Assembly (NCBI RefSeq): GCF_009741275.1
Contig: NZ_WOWS01000003.1
Location: 248,001-312,000, forward strand
Length of the DNA stretch: 64,000 bases
Direction of reading: 5' to 3'
Source: Winogradskyella endarachnes
Lineage (GTDB): Bacteria; Bacteroidota; Bacteroidia; Flavobacteriales; Flavobacteriaceae
A program made the position numbers and the translations under genes. Shown here one piece after another: positions 35,327 to 44,098 of the stretch (its first letter is position 1; every line of letters begins with the position of its first letter). The notes under the pieces are model-generated. The model was not told where the DNA came from and did not search any database. It was given only the letters and a program-made list of their open reading frames with translations.

Positions 35327-36282
35327 GCTGCAACTGATTTTGGAAGTTTAAAATTAAGCACAAAATAACCGCCAATAATACTTGGCAATACAAAATTAAG
35401 CAACCACATTAATGAGGTTATAGATAAAATACTCAGCTCATCTAAGCCAAGATAAGTAAATAAAAAAACAGCAATACCACCTTTTACTACCACATCTAAA
35501 ATTGCCATAGTTGGGATAACAGAGGCCAATAGATACATGCTTGTAATTACGGTCATAGCACTAGTATAGTTTATGTTTAAGCCAAACATTTGCAACATAT
35601 AGTAAAATTGAAATGAAAAAACACCATATCTAAGTAATGACAATATTAATGTTATTAAATGCGTTTTTAAAGAAACTGATTTTATAAACGTAACTATAGA
35701 GGCTATTGAAAAACCTTTTATTTTAAATTGTATTTGCTTTAAAGCTATTAGGCTTATTAAACCTATCACTGCGATTATAATAGCGATATATGCAATTTTA
35801 TAATAATTAATATTAAGAGAATAGGTAACGGAAAATACGTATAAACCTATACAGCCGAGAAGCGTTGTAATAAACATTTGCTCAACATTACCAAGCAGAT
35901 TAAGTAGTACAATTTTTGTTCTTAAAGTCTTTATGTAATACATGGCTTTTGCGCCATAATCACCAATACGATTAGGTGTTATTAATGATGTTGTTAGCGC
36001 TGCTAAACTTTGAATAGTTGCAGATTTAAAAGAAATGTGTTGAACGGTTTTTACTAAATTTTGCCATTTCAAGATTTCTAAAAACCAATTAAAAAAGCTT
36101 AAAAAGACTAAAAAAATGATGTTTTTTGTTGAAAAAACATTGTTTTTATTCAAAATTGAAACAAAATCATGAAATTTCAAATTTTCATTTTCAATGATTT
36201 TAGAATAAATAAAATAAAATGCACCAACTACAATGCTCAACTTAATTAGTAAAAAGAAGAATTGTTTAGTTTTGTAATGCAT
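35323..36282 (-). CDS. Lysylphosphatidylglycerol synthase-like membrane protein (UPF0104/YbhN-like)
   Basis: A 319-residue protein with eight or so transmembrane helices and the UPF0104/LPG-synthase TM-domain look: NRIGDYGAKAMYY near residue 101, then GGIAVFLFTYLG near the end. Members are integral membrane proteins of unknown or flippase-related function, often beside glycosyltransferases, as here. Divergent from the beta-barrel gene, with 39 bp between the start codons. Confidence 0.78.
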   Translation of the reverse strand: MHYKTKQFFFLLIKLSIVVGAFYFIYSKIIENENLKFHDFVSILNKNNVFSTKNIIFLVFLSFFNWFLEILKWQNLVKTVQHISFKSATIQSLAALTTSLITPNRIGDYGAKAMYYIKTLRTKIVLLNLLGNVEQMFITTLLGCIGLYVFSVTYSLNINYYKIAYIAIIIAVIGLISLIALKQIQFKIKGFSIASIVTFIKSVSLKTHLITLILSLLRYGVFSFQFYYMLQMFGLNINYTSAMTVITSMYLLASVIPTMAILDVVVKGGIAVFLFTYLGLDELSILSITSLMWLLNFVLPSIIGGYFVLNFKLPKSVAA

Positions 36283-36321
36283 ATTAACAATTATACTGCA
36301 AATAAAATCAAAATCTTAGAG

Positions 36322-36960
36322 ATGCAATACAAATTTAAACTATACCTATTCTTTTTTTTTATTGTTTTCATTAACTTTAATAGCCAAGCTCAGTTACGGG
36401 ATAATATAAAGTGGAAAGCTTTGTTTGCTGTAGGTATTAATTACCCAACAGAAGATGGATTTATAACAGGGTCATCGGCACAAACCGTAAACTTTCCTAC
36501 CGTTAATTTGGGAGTGCAACATATGTTTACTAGGCAATATGGTGCTAAATTAGATTTTGGTTTTAACCGTTTTAAAAACGCAGGTGATTCAGAAGAATTT
36601 AAAATAAATTACTCACGCATTAATGCACAATTTGTATTTGATCCTTCTAATTATATCGGTTTTTTACCAACACGTATGCGTACAGTTGTGCATGCTGGTC
36701 CTGGTGTTTCGTTTGCTAAGCCTTTAGGGACATTGAGAGATAATAAACAGACGTTTTTAAATTTACTTGCCGGTTTAGAATTCCATTATGCCATTAACGA
36801 AAAAGTAGCTGTTTATACAGATGTTGCTTATATCTATGGTGTTACCTCTTTAGATGATTACAACCCTGTGCTCTCAGGTTTAGGTGCGTTTAATGGAAGT
36901 GTTTTTAACCTTACCTTTGGTTTGGCAGTTACCTTGAGTGGGTGCCAATATTGTGATTAA
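36322..36960 (+). CDS. Outer-membrane beta-barrel protein
   Basis: I start at Met 36322, which gives a proper signal peptide (MQYKFKLYLFFFFIVFINFN then SQAQ). An upstream Met at 36262 would overlap the divergent gene. The mature ~190 residues alternate in polarity like an eight-stranded OmpA/OmpW-type barrel and end in an aromatic/hydrophobic strand. There is no OmpA C-terminal domain. The C-terminal GCQYCD pair of cysteines is unusual. Confidence 0.72.
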   Translation: MQYKFKLYLFFFFIVFINFNSQAQLRDNIKWKALFAVGINYPTEDGFITGSSAQTVNFPTVNLGVQHMFTRQYGAKLDFGFNRFKNAGDSEEFKINYSRINAQFVFDPSNYIGFLPTRMRTVVHAGPGVSFAKPLGTLRDNKQTFLNLLAGLEFHYAINEKVAVYTDVAYIYGVTSLDDYNPVLSGLGAFNGSVFNLTFGLAVTLSGCQYCD

Positions 36961-36964
36961 TTAC

Positions 36965-37543
36965 ATGAAAAAAGAAAAAATAATATTAGGCATTGATCCA
37001 GGTACAACCATTATGGGTTTTGGGCTTATAAAAGTGATTGGCAAAAACATGGAGTTTATGCAACTTAATGAGCTTTTGCTTAAAAAATACGAGGACCATT
37101 ATCTAAAGTTAAAATTCATTTTTGAACGTACTGTAGAATTAATTGACACCTATCATCCAGATGAAATAGCAATTGAAGCACCTTTCTATGGAAAAAACGT
37201 ACAAAGTATGCTTAAGTTAGGACGTGCACAAGGTGTTGCCATGGCAGCAGGTTTATCTCGCGAAGTACCCATTACAGAATATGCGCCTAAAAAAATTAAA
37301 ATGGCAATTACCGGAAACGGAAATGCAAGTAAAGAGCAAGTGGCTAAAATGTTACAAAGTATACTAGGGCTAAAAACCATACCTAAAAATCTCGATTCTA
37401 TGGATGGTTTGGCAGCAGCCGTTTGTCATTTTTATAATGAAGGTAGGGTTGAGATTGGTAAAAGTTATTCTGGTTGGGCATCTTTTGTTAAGCAGAATGA
37501 AGGACGTGTTAATAAGCCCCTTAATCCCCAAAGGGGAAAATAA
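36965..37543 (+). CDS. ruvC: Holliday junction resolvase RuvC
   Basis: Start at Met 36965 (MKKEKIILGIDPGTTIMGFG, the usual N-terminus) rather than the earlier ATG 36938, which overlaps the beta-barrel gene. Catalytic acids are present: Asp in GIDPGTT, Glu in IEAPFYG, and the Asp pair in DSMDGLAAA. It cleaves four-way junctions with RuvAB during recombination repair. The last ~10 residues (NKPLNPQRGK) are encoded by a palindromic repeat that has entered the gene end (see 37514-37613) and are not part of the normal enzyme. Confidence 0.95.
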   Translation: MKKEKIILGIDPGTTIMGFGLIKVIGKNMEFMQLNELLLKKYEDHYLKLKFIFERTVELIDTYHPDEIAIEAPFYGKNVQSMLKLGRAQGVAMAAGLSREVPITEYAPKKIKMAITGNGNASKEQVAKMLQSILGLKTIPKNLDSMDGLAAAVCHFYNEGRVEIGKSYSGWASFVKQNEGRVNKPLNPQRGK

Positions 37544-37613
37544 TGACTAATGATAATTGAACCAAAACGTAAGCGTAAGAATTCTTCCCCTTTGGGGAAG
37601 TTAGAAGGGGCTT
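37514..37613. repeat. Inverted pair of GC-rich palindromic repeats (REP-like)
   Basis: AAGCCCCTtaatCCCCAAAGGGG at 37514-37536 is inverted as CCCCTTTGGGG plus AGGGGCTT at 37587-37613. Each half contains the small palindrome CCCCAAAGGGG or its complement. The first half encodes the final residues of RuvC, and the second encodes residues SPLGKLEGAS of HemW. It is a mobile intergenic repeat of the REP/MITE type that spans a gene junction. Confidence 0.75.
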
Positions 37614-38740
37614 CAGGTGGCATCTACATACACATACCATTCTGCAAGCAAGCATGTCATTATTGCGACTTTCATTTTTCAACATCACTGAAGAAAAAAG
37701 ATGAACTTATTAATGCGTTAACTAAAGAATTAGAACTCAGAAAAGACGAATTTAAAAGCACAAACGTTGAAACCATTTATTTTGGAGGCGGAACACCAAG
37801 TTTATTAACAAATGAGGAGTTGCAATTTTTAATCGATACGGTTTATAACAATTATCAAGTTTCAGAGAATCCAGAAATTACAGTAGAAGCAAATCCGGAT
37901 GATTTATCTGTAGATAGAATCATTAAATTATCTAAAAGTAGAATCAATCGTTTATCAATTGGTATTCAATCTTTTTTTGAAGCCGATTTAAAATTGATGA
38001 ATCGTGCGCACAATGCAACCGAAGCAAAAGCTTGTCTAGAGGAAGCTACAAAGCATTTCAGTAATATTTCATTAGACTTAATTTATGGAATTCCTGGTGC
38101 TTCAAATGCACAATGGATACAAAATATAGACATGGCTTTAAGTTTTGGTGTGCCTCATATTTCGAGTTATGCGTTAACGGTTGAGCCAAAAACAGCTTTA
38201 GCGTCGTTTATAAAAAAAGGTGTTATAGAAGATGTAAATGACGAGCAAGCACATGAGCAATTTCATTTGTTAAAAGAAAAATTAGAAGCTTCAGGGTTTA
38301 TACATTATGAGTTGTCTAATTTTGGAAAAGAGGGTTTTTTTAGTAAAAACAATTCGGCATATTGGCAAGGAAAATCTTATATAGGTATTGGTCCTTCGGC
38401 ACATTCTTTTAATGGCAAGCAACGTGGCTGGAATGTGAGAAACAATTCAAAATATATAAAAGCATTAGCCGTAAATGAACTACCCATAGAAATTGAAACC
38501 TTAACACAAACGGACCAATATAATGAGTATATAATGACAGGTTTAAGAACTATTTGGGGTGTTTCTATACAAAAAGTAGAAAACGACTTTGGTTTAAACT
38601 ACAAAGATTATTTAATTGAGCAGGCAGAAGTTTTTATAAATCAACAATTATTGTATATTGAAGATAAGCACATACGTGTCACTAAAAAAGGCCAATTTTT
38701 ATGTGATGGTATAGCATCAGAACTATTTAAAATTAACTAA
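37550..38740 (+). CDS. hemW: Radical SAM HemW-like (heme chaperone) protein
   Basis: A 396-residue radical SAM protein. The 4Fe-4S cluster motif CKQACHYCDFHFS is preceded by IYIHIPF, then the HemN/W region ETIYFGGGTPSLL, and a C-terminal HemN domain follows. It is HemW rather than the HemN oxidase because it is short and lacks the HemN N-terminal extension. HemW inserts heme into respiratory proteins. The first ~25 residues before IYIHIPF include a repeat-derived stretch (NSSPLGKLEGASGG) from the adjacent REP-like element. A start at 37550 is required to keep that stretch; no better internal Met is visible. Confidence 0.9.
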   Translation: MIIEPKRKRKNSSPLGKLEGASGGIYIHIPFCKQACHYCDFHFSTSLKKKDELINALTKELELRKDEFKSTNVETIYFGGGTPSLLTNEELQFLIDTVYNNYQVSENPEITVEANPDDLSVDRIIKLSKSRINRLSIGIQSFFEADLKLMNRAHNATEAKACLEEATKHFSNISLDLIYGIPGASNAQWIQNIDMALSFGVPHISSYALTVEPKTALASFIKKGVIEDVNDEQAHEQFHLLKEKLEASGFIHYELSNFGKEGFFSKNNSAYWQGKSYIGIGPSAHSFNGKQRGWNVRNNSKYIKALAVNELPIEIETLTQTDQYNEYIMTGLRTIWGVSIQKVENDFGLNYKDYLIEQAEVFINQQLLYIEDKHIRVTKKGQFLCDGIASELFKIN

Positions 38741-38742
38741 AC

Positions 38743-39492
38743 GTGTTAACAACCATACAGTACAAATCAAGAAAATTAAAAATAGATTTATCTCAACCTT
38801 TAGATATTTCAATGCCTATAAAAGGCGATGCCTCTAATGTAAACGCATGGTACATTGGGCCTCCTAAAATTGAGCCAGAAGTGATAGATGGCGATACTAT
38901 AAGTGTAGAAAAAGGGGCTGTTGTCAATTTCAACACCATTAACTTTAATCCGCATTCACACGGAACGCATACAGAAACAGTTGGTCATATAACAGAAAAA
39001 GTCTATTCTATAAATAAACATTTAACCCAGTTTTTCTTTTTAGCGGAAGTAATAACGGTTGCACCAGAAAAATTAGGCGATGATTATGTGATTTCTAAAA
39101 AGCAATTACAGTTTGCTTTAGGTAATAAAAAGCGAGAGGCTGTAATAATTAGAACTATACCAAATACAAGTGATAAATTATCTAGGCAATACTCTAACAC
39201 AAATCCAACCTACTTGAAGGTGGAAGCTGCAGAATATCTAAAAGCTAAAGGTGTTAAGCATCTACTTATAGATCTGCCAAGTGTGGATAAAGAGCAAGAT
39301 GGTGGAGAATTATTAGCACATAATGCCTTTTGGAATACCAGTGGGAAACTTAGGTTAGATGCCACAATTACTGAATTTATTTACGTGTCTAATAAAATAG
39401 ACGATGGTAATTACATGCTAAATCTGCAGATAGCGCCTTTTGAGAATGATGCTAGTCCAAGTAAACCTATATTGTACAAAATTTTAAACTAA
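38743..39492 (+). CDS. Cyclase-family (kynurenine formamidase-like) hydrolase
   Basis: A 249-residue protein starting at GTG 38743, only 2 bp after hemW. It carries the cyclase/kynurenine-formamidase metal site NPHSHGTHTE (about residues 64-73). KynB-like enzymes bind metal through the HxGTHxD/E motif and hydrolyse formyl-kynurenine. Family members act on varied amides, so the substrate is not certain. Probably co-transcribed with hemW and the DUF4260 gene. Confidence 0.82.
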   Translation: MLTTIQYKSRKLKIDLSQPLDISMPIKGDASNVNAWYIGPPKIEPEVIDGDTISVEKGAVVNFNTINFNPHSHGTHTETVGHITEKVYSINKHLTQFFFLAEVITVAPEKLGDDYVISKKQLQFALGNKKREAVIIRTIPNTSDKLSRQYSNTNPTYLKVEAAEYLKAKGVKHLLIDLPSVDKEQDGGELLAHNAFWNTSGKLRLDATITEFIYVSNKIDDGNYMLNLQIAPFENDASPSKPILYKILN

Positions 39493-39500
39493 ACTAGGTT

Positions 39501-39851
39501 ATGAAAACCCTCTTAAGGCTAGAAGAATTAATGCTGTTTATACTAGGATTATATCTATTTAGTTTACTAGGAATAAGTTGGTGGTGGTTTTTTGGATTAA
39601 TTTTATTGCCAGATATTGGTGCTTTAGGTTATCTATATAGCACCAAAATAGGAGGTGTAAGTTATAATTTATTTCATCATAAGGGCATTGCAATATTAGT
39701 TTATCTTATTGGTATAAATTTAGATATAAATACATTAAAGCTAATAGGTATAATATTATTTTCTCATGCTTCAATAGATAGAGTCTTTGGTTACGGATTT
39801 AAGTATTTAAACAACTTTAAAAACACTCATTTAGAAAAATTAGATAATTAA
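39501..39851 (+). CDS. DUF4260 family membrane protein
   Basis: A 116-residue protein with three hydrophobic helices and the conserved core ISWWWFFGLILLPDIGALGY, then YNLFHHKGIAI and SHASIDRVFGYG. This is the DUF4260 signature with His/Asp residues in membrane loops. No known function. It follows the cyclase gene by 8 bp. Confidence 0.85.
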   Translation: MKTLLRLEELMLFILGLYLFSLLGISWWWFFGLILLPDIGALGYLYSTKIGGVSYNLFHHKGIAILVYLIGINLDINTLKLIGIILFSHASIDRVFGYGFKYLNNFKNTHLEKLDN

Positions 39852-39868
39852 AATACAAAATAGCGATG

Positions 39869-39899
39869 ATGTGACAATAAAAAGAGCGTGGTGTCACAT
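39869..39899. promoter_or_regulatory. Inverted repeat ATGTGACA-N15-TGTCACAT
   Basis: A perfect 8-bp inverted repeat (39869-39876 and 39892-39899), 27 bp before the DUF4230 gene. The TGTGA/TCACA half-sites recall Crp-type operators, but the 15-bp spacer is longer than the usual six. Confidence 0.35.
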
Positions 39900-39926
39900 A
39901 GTAAAAAGTAGAATAAAATTTAATAA

Positions 39927-40541
39927 ATGGAAACTTTCTTTATAATCATTATAAGTATACTTGTAACCTTAGGACTTGTAACTATATATAAACAATGGAA
40001 AACAAAAAAAGTTGCTAATGAACAATCCGTATTAATATTAGATAAGATAAAACGTGTTTGTAAATTTGTTACAGTAGAAGGTGATTTTGCAGAAATATAC
40101 CATTACGAAGATGTTAAAGAGAAATTCTTAAAACTTATTTCGAGTAGAAAAAAAGCATTAGTTGTTATTAATGCCAAAGCACATGTTGGTTTTGATTTGG
40201 GTAAAGTGAATATGACATCTAACCCAAAAACTAAAACGGTAAATTTAACACACTTTCCGCAACCAGAAGTATTATCTATAGAGACTAATATTAATTATTA
40301 TGATAAGCAAGATGGCATGTTTAATAAATTTGATGCTTCAGATTTAACAGATCTTAGTACAAAAGCAAAAGCACATATTATGGATAAAATTCCAGAAAGT
40401 GGTTTATATAATATTGCTAGGCAAGAAGCTTTAGAAGCGATTCATCTCATAGAAAATTTAGTTGAGACCATTGGTTGGAAACTAGATTATACTGCACTGC
40501 AAATAGAAGGTAAGCAAGACACACAGTTGTTAGAAAAATAA
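39927..40541 (+). CDS. DUF4230 family protein
   Basis: A 204-residue protein with one N-terminal membrane anchor (residues 3-21) and a soluble domain matching DUF4230. Features are the KVCKFVTVEGDFAEIYHYED-like region (in two parts) and the conserved SRKKALVVINAKAHVGFDL. Role unknown; widespread in Bacteroidota and Firmicutes. It is separated by a small inverted repeat from the upstream gene. Confidence 0.85.
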   Translation: METFFIIIISILVTLGLVTIYKQWKTKKVANEQSVLILDKIKRVCKFVTVEGDFAEIYHYEDVKEKFLKLISSRKKALVVINAKAHVGFDLGKVNMTSNPKTKTVNLTHFPQPEVLSIETNINYYDKQDGMFNKFDASDLTDLSTKAKAHIMDKIPESGLYNIARQEALEAIHLIENLVETIGWKLDYTALQIEGKQDTQLLEK

Positions 40542-40562
40542 AGTTTTATGTAGTTATATCTT

Positions 40563-40922
40563 ATGAATATAGAAGATTTTAGAAATTACTGTATTAATAA
40601 AAAGGCTGTCACAGAACACTTCCCTTTTGACAATGATACATTAGTATTTAAAGTCTTAGGTAAAATGTTTGCATTAGCCTCTTTAAAGCGATGGGAAAAC
40701 GGTGAGGGCTTTATTAATCTTAAATGCAATCCAGATTACGCACAAGAACTTCGTGTTGAATATGAGAGTATAAAACCAGGTTATCATATGCATAAAAAAC
40801 TATGGAATAGTGTGTACATACAAACAGGTGAACTCTCTCAAAATTTTATAAAAGAATTAATAGACCATTCCTATGATATGGTACTTAAAGGAATGCCTAA
40901 ACGCCTGAGAGATAGTCTTTAG
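40563..40922 (+). CDS. MmcQ/YjbR-family protein
   Basis: A 119-residue protein of the MmcQ/YjbR (CyaY-like) fold, with HFPFDNDTLVFKVLGKMFAL near residue 19 and HKKLWNSVYIQTG near residue 79. Proteins of this fold are proposed to bind DNA, though few have been studied. It follows the DUF4230 gene by 21 bp. Confidence 0.88.
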   Translation: MNIEDFRNYCINKKAVTEHFPFDNDTLVFKVLGKMFALASLKRWENGEGFINLKCNPDYAQELRVEYESIKPGYHMHKKLWNSVYIQTGELSQNFIKELIDHSYDMVLKGMPKRLRDSL

Positions 40923-40946
40923 TGTTTTTTAATTTAACACTCTTTT

Positions 40947-41035
40947 TATTTAAAGAATAATTCTCTCCATTCATCGCTCCAAAAAGTTCACTCGCCGAAA
41001 AATAAAAATATCACTTGTAATATAAAGTAATTTTG
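40947..41035 (+). promoter_or_regulatory. LytTR-type promoter, site G
   Basis: Half-sites TATTTAA (40947) and CATTCAT (40968) are exactly 21 bp apart. A -7 box TAATTTTG at 41028-41035 starts 60 bp after the second half-site. Same geometry as the other six sites, though the first half is weak. It serves the gene at 41063. Confidence 0.6.
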
Positions 41036-41062
41036 TAGTGTAATTATTTAATCCTCAATACT

Positions 41063-41422
41063 ATGACTACTTTATTTGTTTTGACAATATTCTTTTTAGG
41101 ACACCTATGCGTTTTCTTTTGCTTTAAATCTAGCATTCAAAAGCAAAAAATAACTAATGACTATTTAAATAGAAAAGAGTTAACTAAAAATCGCATTTCT
41201 GAATTAGAAAATACAGCAATAGACAATAAACGTTTATTACTTAATAAAAACCTTAAACAATTAGAATTTATATCTGAATTTGAAATGTATTTAGAAGACA
41301 AAACTCTAGAGAAATGCTCTTTAGAATTTCTTCAAGAATTTAATAAAATTAAGTTAGAAGCTCAATTATCTACACTTAAGGCTACAAACTTGTTAAGCAG
41401 TGATTTTAGATTAGTTGCTTAA
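41063..41422 (+). CDS. Small membrane-anchored coiled-coil protein
   Basis: A 119-residue protein with one N-terminal transmembrane helix (residues 2-22) and a basic, then acidic, coiled-coil cytoplasmic tail. No known domain. It stands alone directly upstream of the sensing operon, with its own promoter of the LytTR type (site G), which places it in the same predicted regulon. Confidence 0.6.
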   Translation: MTTLFVLTIFFLGHLCVFFCFKSSIQKQKITNDYLNRKELTKNRISELENTAIDNKRLLLNKNLKQLEFISEFEMYLEDKTLEKCSLEFLQEFNKIKLEAQLSTLKATNLLSSDFRLVA

Positions 41423-41442
41423 GTGAATTTTGGCCATTTTAC

Positions 41443-41531
41443 CATTCGTCGATACTAAACTACCATCCGACGATAGATAATACCTCCTAACCGAATTAAA
41501 TAATTACATGAAAATGATTGGTATATTTTTG
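41443..41531 (+). promoter_or_regulatory. LytTR-type promoter, site A (operon autoregulation)
   Basis: CATTCGTCGATA begins at 41443 and CATCCGACGATA at 41464, 21 bp apart. The -7 box TATTTTTG is at 41524-41531, 60 bp from the second half. It precedes the first gene of the receiver/H-NOX/kinase/LytTR operon, so the regulator would control its own operon. Confidence 0.75.
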
Positions 41532-41554
41532 TATAATATTTTAAATGATTATCC

Positions 41555-41965
41555 ATGAAGACCCTTAACATTTTACTGATTGAAGATGATATGATTGAAG
41601 TAATGAAATTCAATAGAGCAATTAATTCACTTCAACTAAACCATAAGATTACAGAAGCCAATAATGGAGAAGATGCTTTAAAACTTTTAGAGCAAAAAGA
41701 CAATCTTCCAGATATCATTTTATTAGACCTTAATATGCCTAAAATTAACGGTATAGAATTCTTAAAAATACTTAAGAATGATGAGCGTTTGAGGTATATA
41801 CCAACAATGATTCTTACAACATCTAGTAATAAACGCGATTTATTGTCTTGTTTTGAAATAGGTATAGCAGGATATATGCTAAAACCGTTAAAATATGAAG
41901 ATTATGTTTCCAAAATTGAAAAATTATTAGCATATTGGAGCATGAATGAGTTAATTACGGCATAA
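41555..41965 (+). CDS. Single-domain response regulator (CheY-like)
   Basis: A 136-residue receiver domain with no output. The acidic pair is IEDDM (residues 9-13), the phospho-acceptor is Asp58 in IILLDLNMP, with Thr in ILTTSS and Lys in LKPLKY. It heads the seven-gene operon; the next gene begins on the last base of its stop codon. Stand-alone receivers beside Hpt proteins usually serve as phosphate sinks or shuttles. Confidence 0.92.
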   Translation: MKTLNILLIEDDMIEVMKFNRAINSLQLNHKITEANNGEDALKLLEQKDNLPDIILLDLNMPKINGIEFLKILKNDERLRYIPTMILTTSSNKRDLLSCFEIGIAGYMLKPLKYEDYVSKIEKLLAYWSMNELITA

Positions 41966-42504
41966 TGAAAGGCATAATCTTTACAGAATTCTTAGATTTA
42001 GTTGAAGAAAAGTTTGGCTTGGCAATGGTTGATGAGATTATTGAACAATCCAAACTAGAATCAAACGGAATTTATACTGCTGTAGGGACTTATGAGTTTT
42101 CAGAAATGTTACAATTAATTTCGCACTTAAGCGAAAACACAAATATCTCTGTAGACGATTTGCTTATGGTCTACTCAGAGCACCTTTTTAAGGCGTTAAT
42201 TAAAACGCACCCAAATTTAGTTGAGCACTACAAAGACCCAATGAATTTATTGGCTTCTATAGAAAATCATATACACGTAGAAGTACAAAAAATTTATCCA
42301 GAAGCCCAATTACCTACGTTTGTACTCGAAGAAAAAACCGATGATAAAATGACATTGGTCTATAAATCTGAAAGAGCCTTATATATGTTAGGTAAAGGAT
42401 TGATGTTAGAAACTTTTAAATTGTTTAAAACACCTGTTGAAATTTCTTTTGAAAAAATAAATGATTCAGGTACAGAAGTAAGATTTTTTATTGAGAAAAA
42501 ATAA
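41965..42504 (+). CDS. H-NOX heme-nitric oxide/oxygen sensor
   Basis: A 179-residue H-NOX domain (MKGIIFTEFLDLVEEKFG start). The proximal heme ligand is His104 in HIHVEVQKIYPEAQLP, and the heme-propionate motif YxSxR is Tyr133-Ser135-Arg137. The known family binds NO through Fe(II) heme and signals to a cognate kinase. A distal-pocket Tyr for O2 binding is not obvious, which would favour NO selectivity (inference). Start and stop overlap the neighbouring genes by one base each, so stoichiometric production with the kinase downstream is expected. Confidence 0.9.
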   Translation: MKGIIFTEFLDLVEEKFGLAMVDEIIEQSKLESNGIYTAVGTYEFSEMLQLISHLSENTNISVDDLLMVYSEHLFKALIKTHPNLVEHYKDPMNLLASIENHIHVEVQKIYPEAQLPTFVLEEKTDDKMTLVYKSERALYMLGKGLMLETFKLFKTPVEISFEKINDSGTEVRFFIEKK

Positions 42505-44096
42505 TGAGTCAAGAAGACATAGAAGTCTATAAAAGAGCTTTAAAAAGAGAAAAAGCTGCTCGTAAAGCTGCAGAAGAAATTCTTGAGCAAAAATCTTCTG
42601 AGTTATATGATATATCGCAAGAGTTAAAACAATCTAATTCTAAACTACACAAATTAGTAAAAGAACGCACCACTGAGCTAGAAGGTGTGTTTGAGAATAT
42701 TATAGACGCCTATATTGTTATGGATTTATGGGGCAATGTTCTAAAAATGAACAAGGCCGCAGAAGATATGCTAGGTTATACTGCAGAAAACCAAGAATTT
42801 AACCTTTTTTCTATTACATCTAAGGACGAAATAGACAACATAATGAGCACCTTTGAGCTCTTAATGTCTGAGGGTAATGTAACAGATTTTAAAGTAAAAC
42901 TTAAAACAAAAAAAGGTAAGTATTTAACAACACAGGTTAATGCTAGCTTAATATACAATGAAGATAATAAACCTGTTGCAGCCCAAGGTATTATTAGAGA
43001 TATAACCATAGAAAACAAGTATAGACAAGCTATTGAGGCCGAAAAACAAAAGTACAGTCGTATTATTGCAAATATGCATCTAGGTCTAGTTGAATTAGAT
43101 AGAGATGAAAGAATTGTAATGTCTAATCAAAGCTTCTGTAAAATGATTGGCTACACAGAAGAAGAATTATTAGGCCAAGTTGCAAAAGAATTTTTACCCT
43201 CAGAAGAAGATAAAGAATTAGTACACCAAAAAACTTTAGAACGTAGAGCAGGAAAAAGCACTGCATATGAGGCTAGAGTAAAAACCAAAAGTGGAGACAT
43301 AAGATATTGGTTAATTAGTGGTGCACCCAATTATGGTTTAAATGGAGAAATGATTGGATCTATAGGTATTAGCTTTGATATTACAGATCTTAAAAATCTT
43401 CAGCTTCAAAAAGAAAACTTATTACTCAAACTAGAAAAAAGTAACGATGAGTTACACGAATATGCACATATAGTGTCACACGATTTAAAATCTCCTTTAA
43501 GAAGTATAAATGCGCTAGTTAATTGGTTGAAAGAAGATAATAAAGGTAAATTAGATGAGGTAAGTATGCAAAACTTTGCCCACATTGAAACTACCTTAGA
43601 AAAAATGGAGCAACTCATTACAGACATACTAGAATACTCTAGTGTAGGAGCGGAAGATAAAGAGAAAACAGACGTTAATTTAGACGAAGTTCTACAAGAA
43701 CTTATTAAAATTCTTTATATACCAGAGCATATTAAAGTTAACATTATCAGTGAATTACCCGTAGTAAAAGGAGATGGAACTAAGTTGCAGCAACTATTCC
43801 AAAATTTAATAAGTAACGCGGTTAAATTTATAGATAAACCACAAGGTTTAATAGAAATAAATGTAAAAGAACAAAAAGAATATTTTGAGTTTTCTATAAA
43901 AGACAATGGGATAGGAATAGAAAAACAATTTCACGATAAAATTTTTAAGATTTTTCATTCTTTAAATAAAAGAAAAGATTCATCTGGTATTGGATTGTCA
44001 ATAGTTAAAAAAATTGTGGATTTGCACGAAGGTGAAATTTGGTTAGAGAGTGAGCCAAATATAGGTACCAAATTTTATTTTACCCTTAAAAAATAA
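42504..44096 (+). CDS. PAS-containing histidine kinase (putative H-NOX partner)
   Basis: A 530-residue soluble kinase. An N-terminal coiled coil (residues 1-55) is followed by two PAS domains (about 60-170 and 185-300), each ending with a PAC-like segment. The HisKA domain has phospho-His326 in AHIVSHDLKSPLRS, and the HATPase has NLISNAVKFI (N box) and GIGLSIVKKIVD. No membrane segment, so it is cytoplasmic like the H-NOX protein. Kinases in this position are regulated by H-NOX in other bacteria, and this one is encoded immediately after H-NOX with overlapping codons. Confidence 0.9.
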   Translation: MSQEDIEVYKRALKREKAARKAAEEILEQKSSELYDISQELKQSNSKLHKLVKERTTELEGVFENIIDAYIVMDLWGNVLKMNKAAEDMLGYTAENQEFNLFSITSKDEIDNIMSTFELLMSEGNVTDFKVKLKTKKGKYLTTQVNASLIYNEDNKPVAAQGIIRDITIENKYRQAIEAEKQKYSRIIANMHLGLVELDRDERIVMSNQSFCKMIGYTEEELLGQVAKEFLPSEEDKELVHQKTLERRAGKSTAYEARVKTKSGDIRYWLISGAPNYGLNGEMIGSIGISFDITDLKNLQLQKENLLLKLEKSNDELHEYAHIVSHDLKSPLRSINALVNWLKEDNKGKLDEVSMQNFAHIETTLEKMEQLITDILEYSSVGAEDKEKTDVNLDEVLQELIKILYIPEHIKVNIISELPVVKGDGTKLQQLFQNLISNAVKFIDKPQGLIEINVKEQKEYFEFSIKDNGIGIEKQFHDKIFKIFHSLNKRKDSSGIGLSIVKKIVDLHEGEIWLESEPNIGTKFYFTLKK

Positions 44097-44098
44097 TT

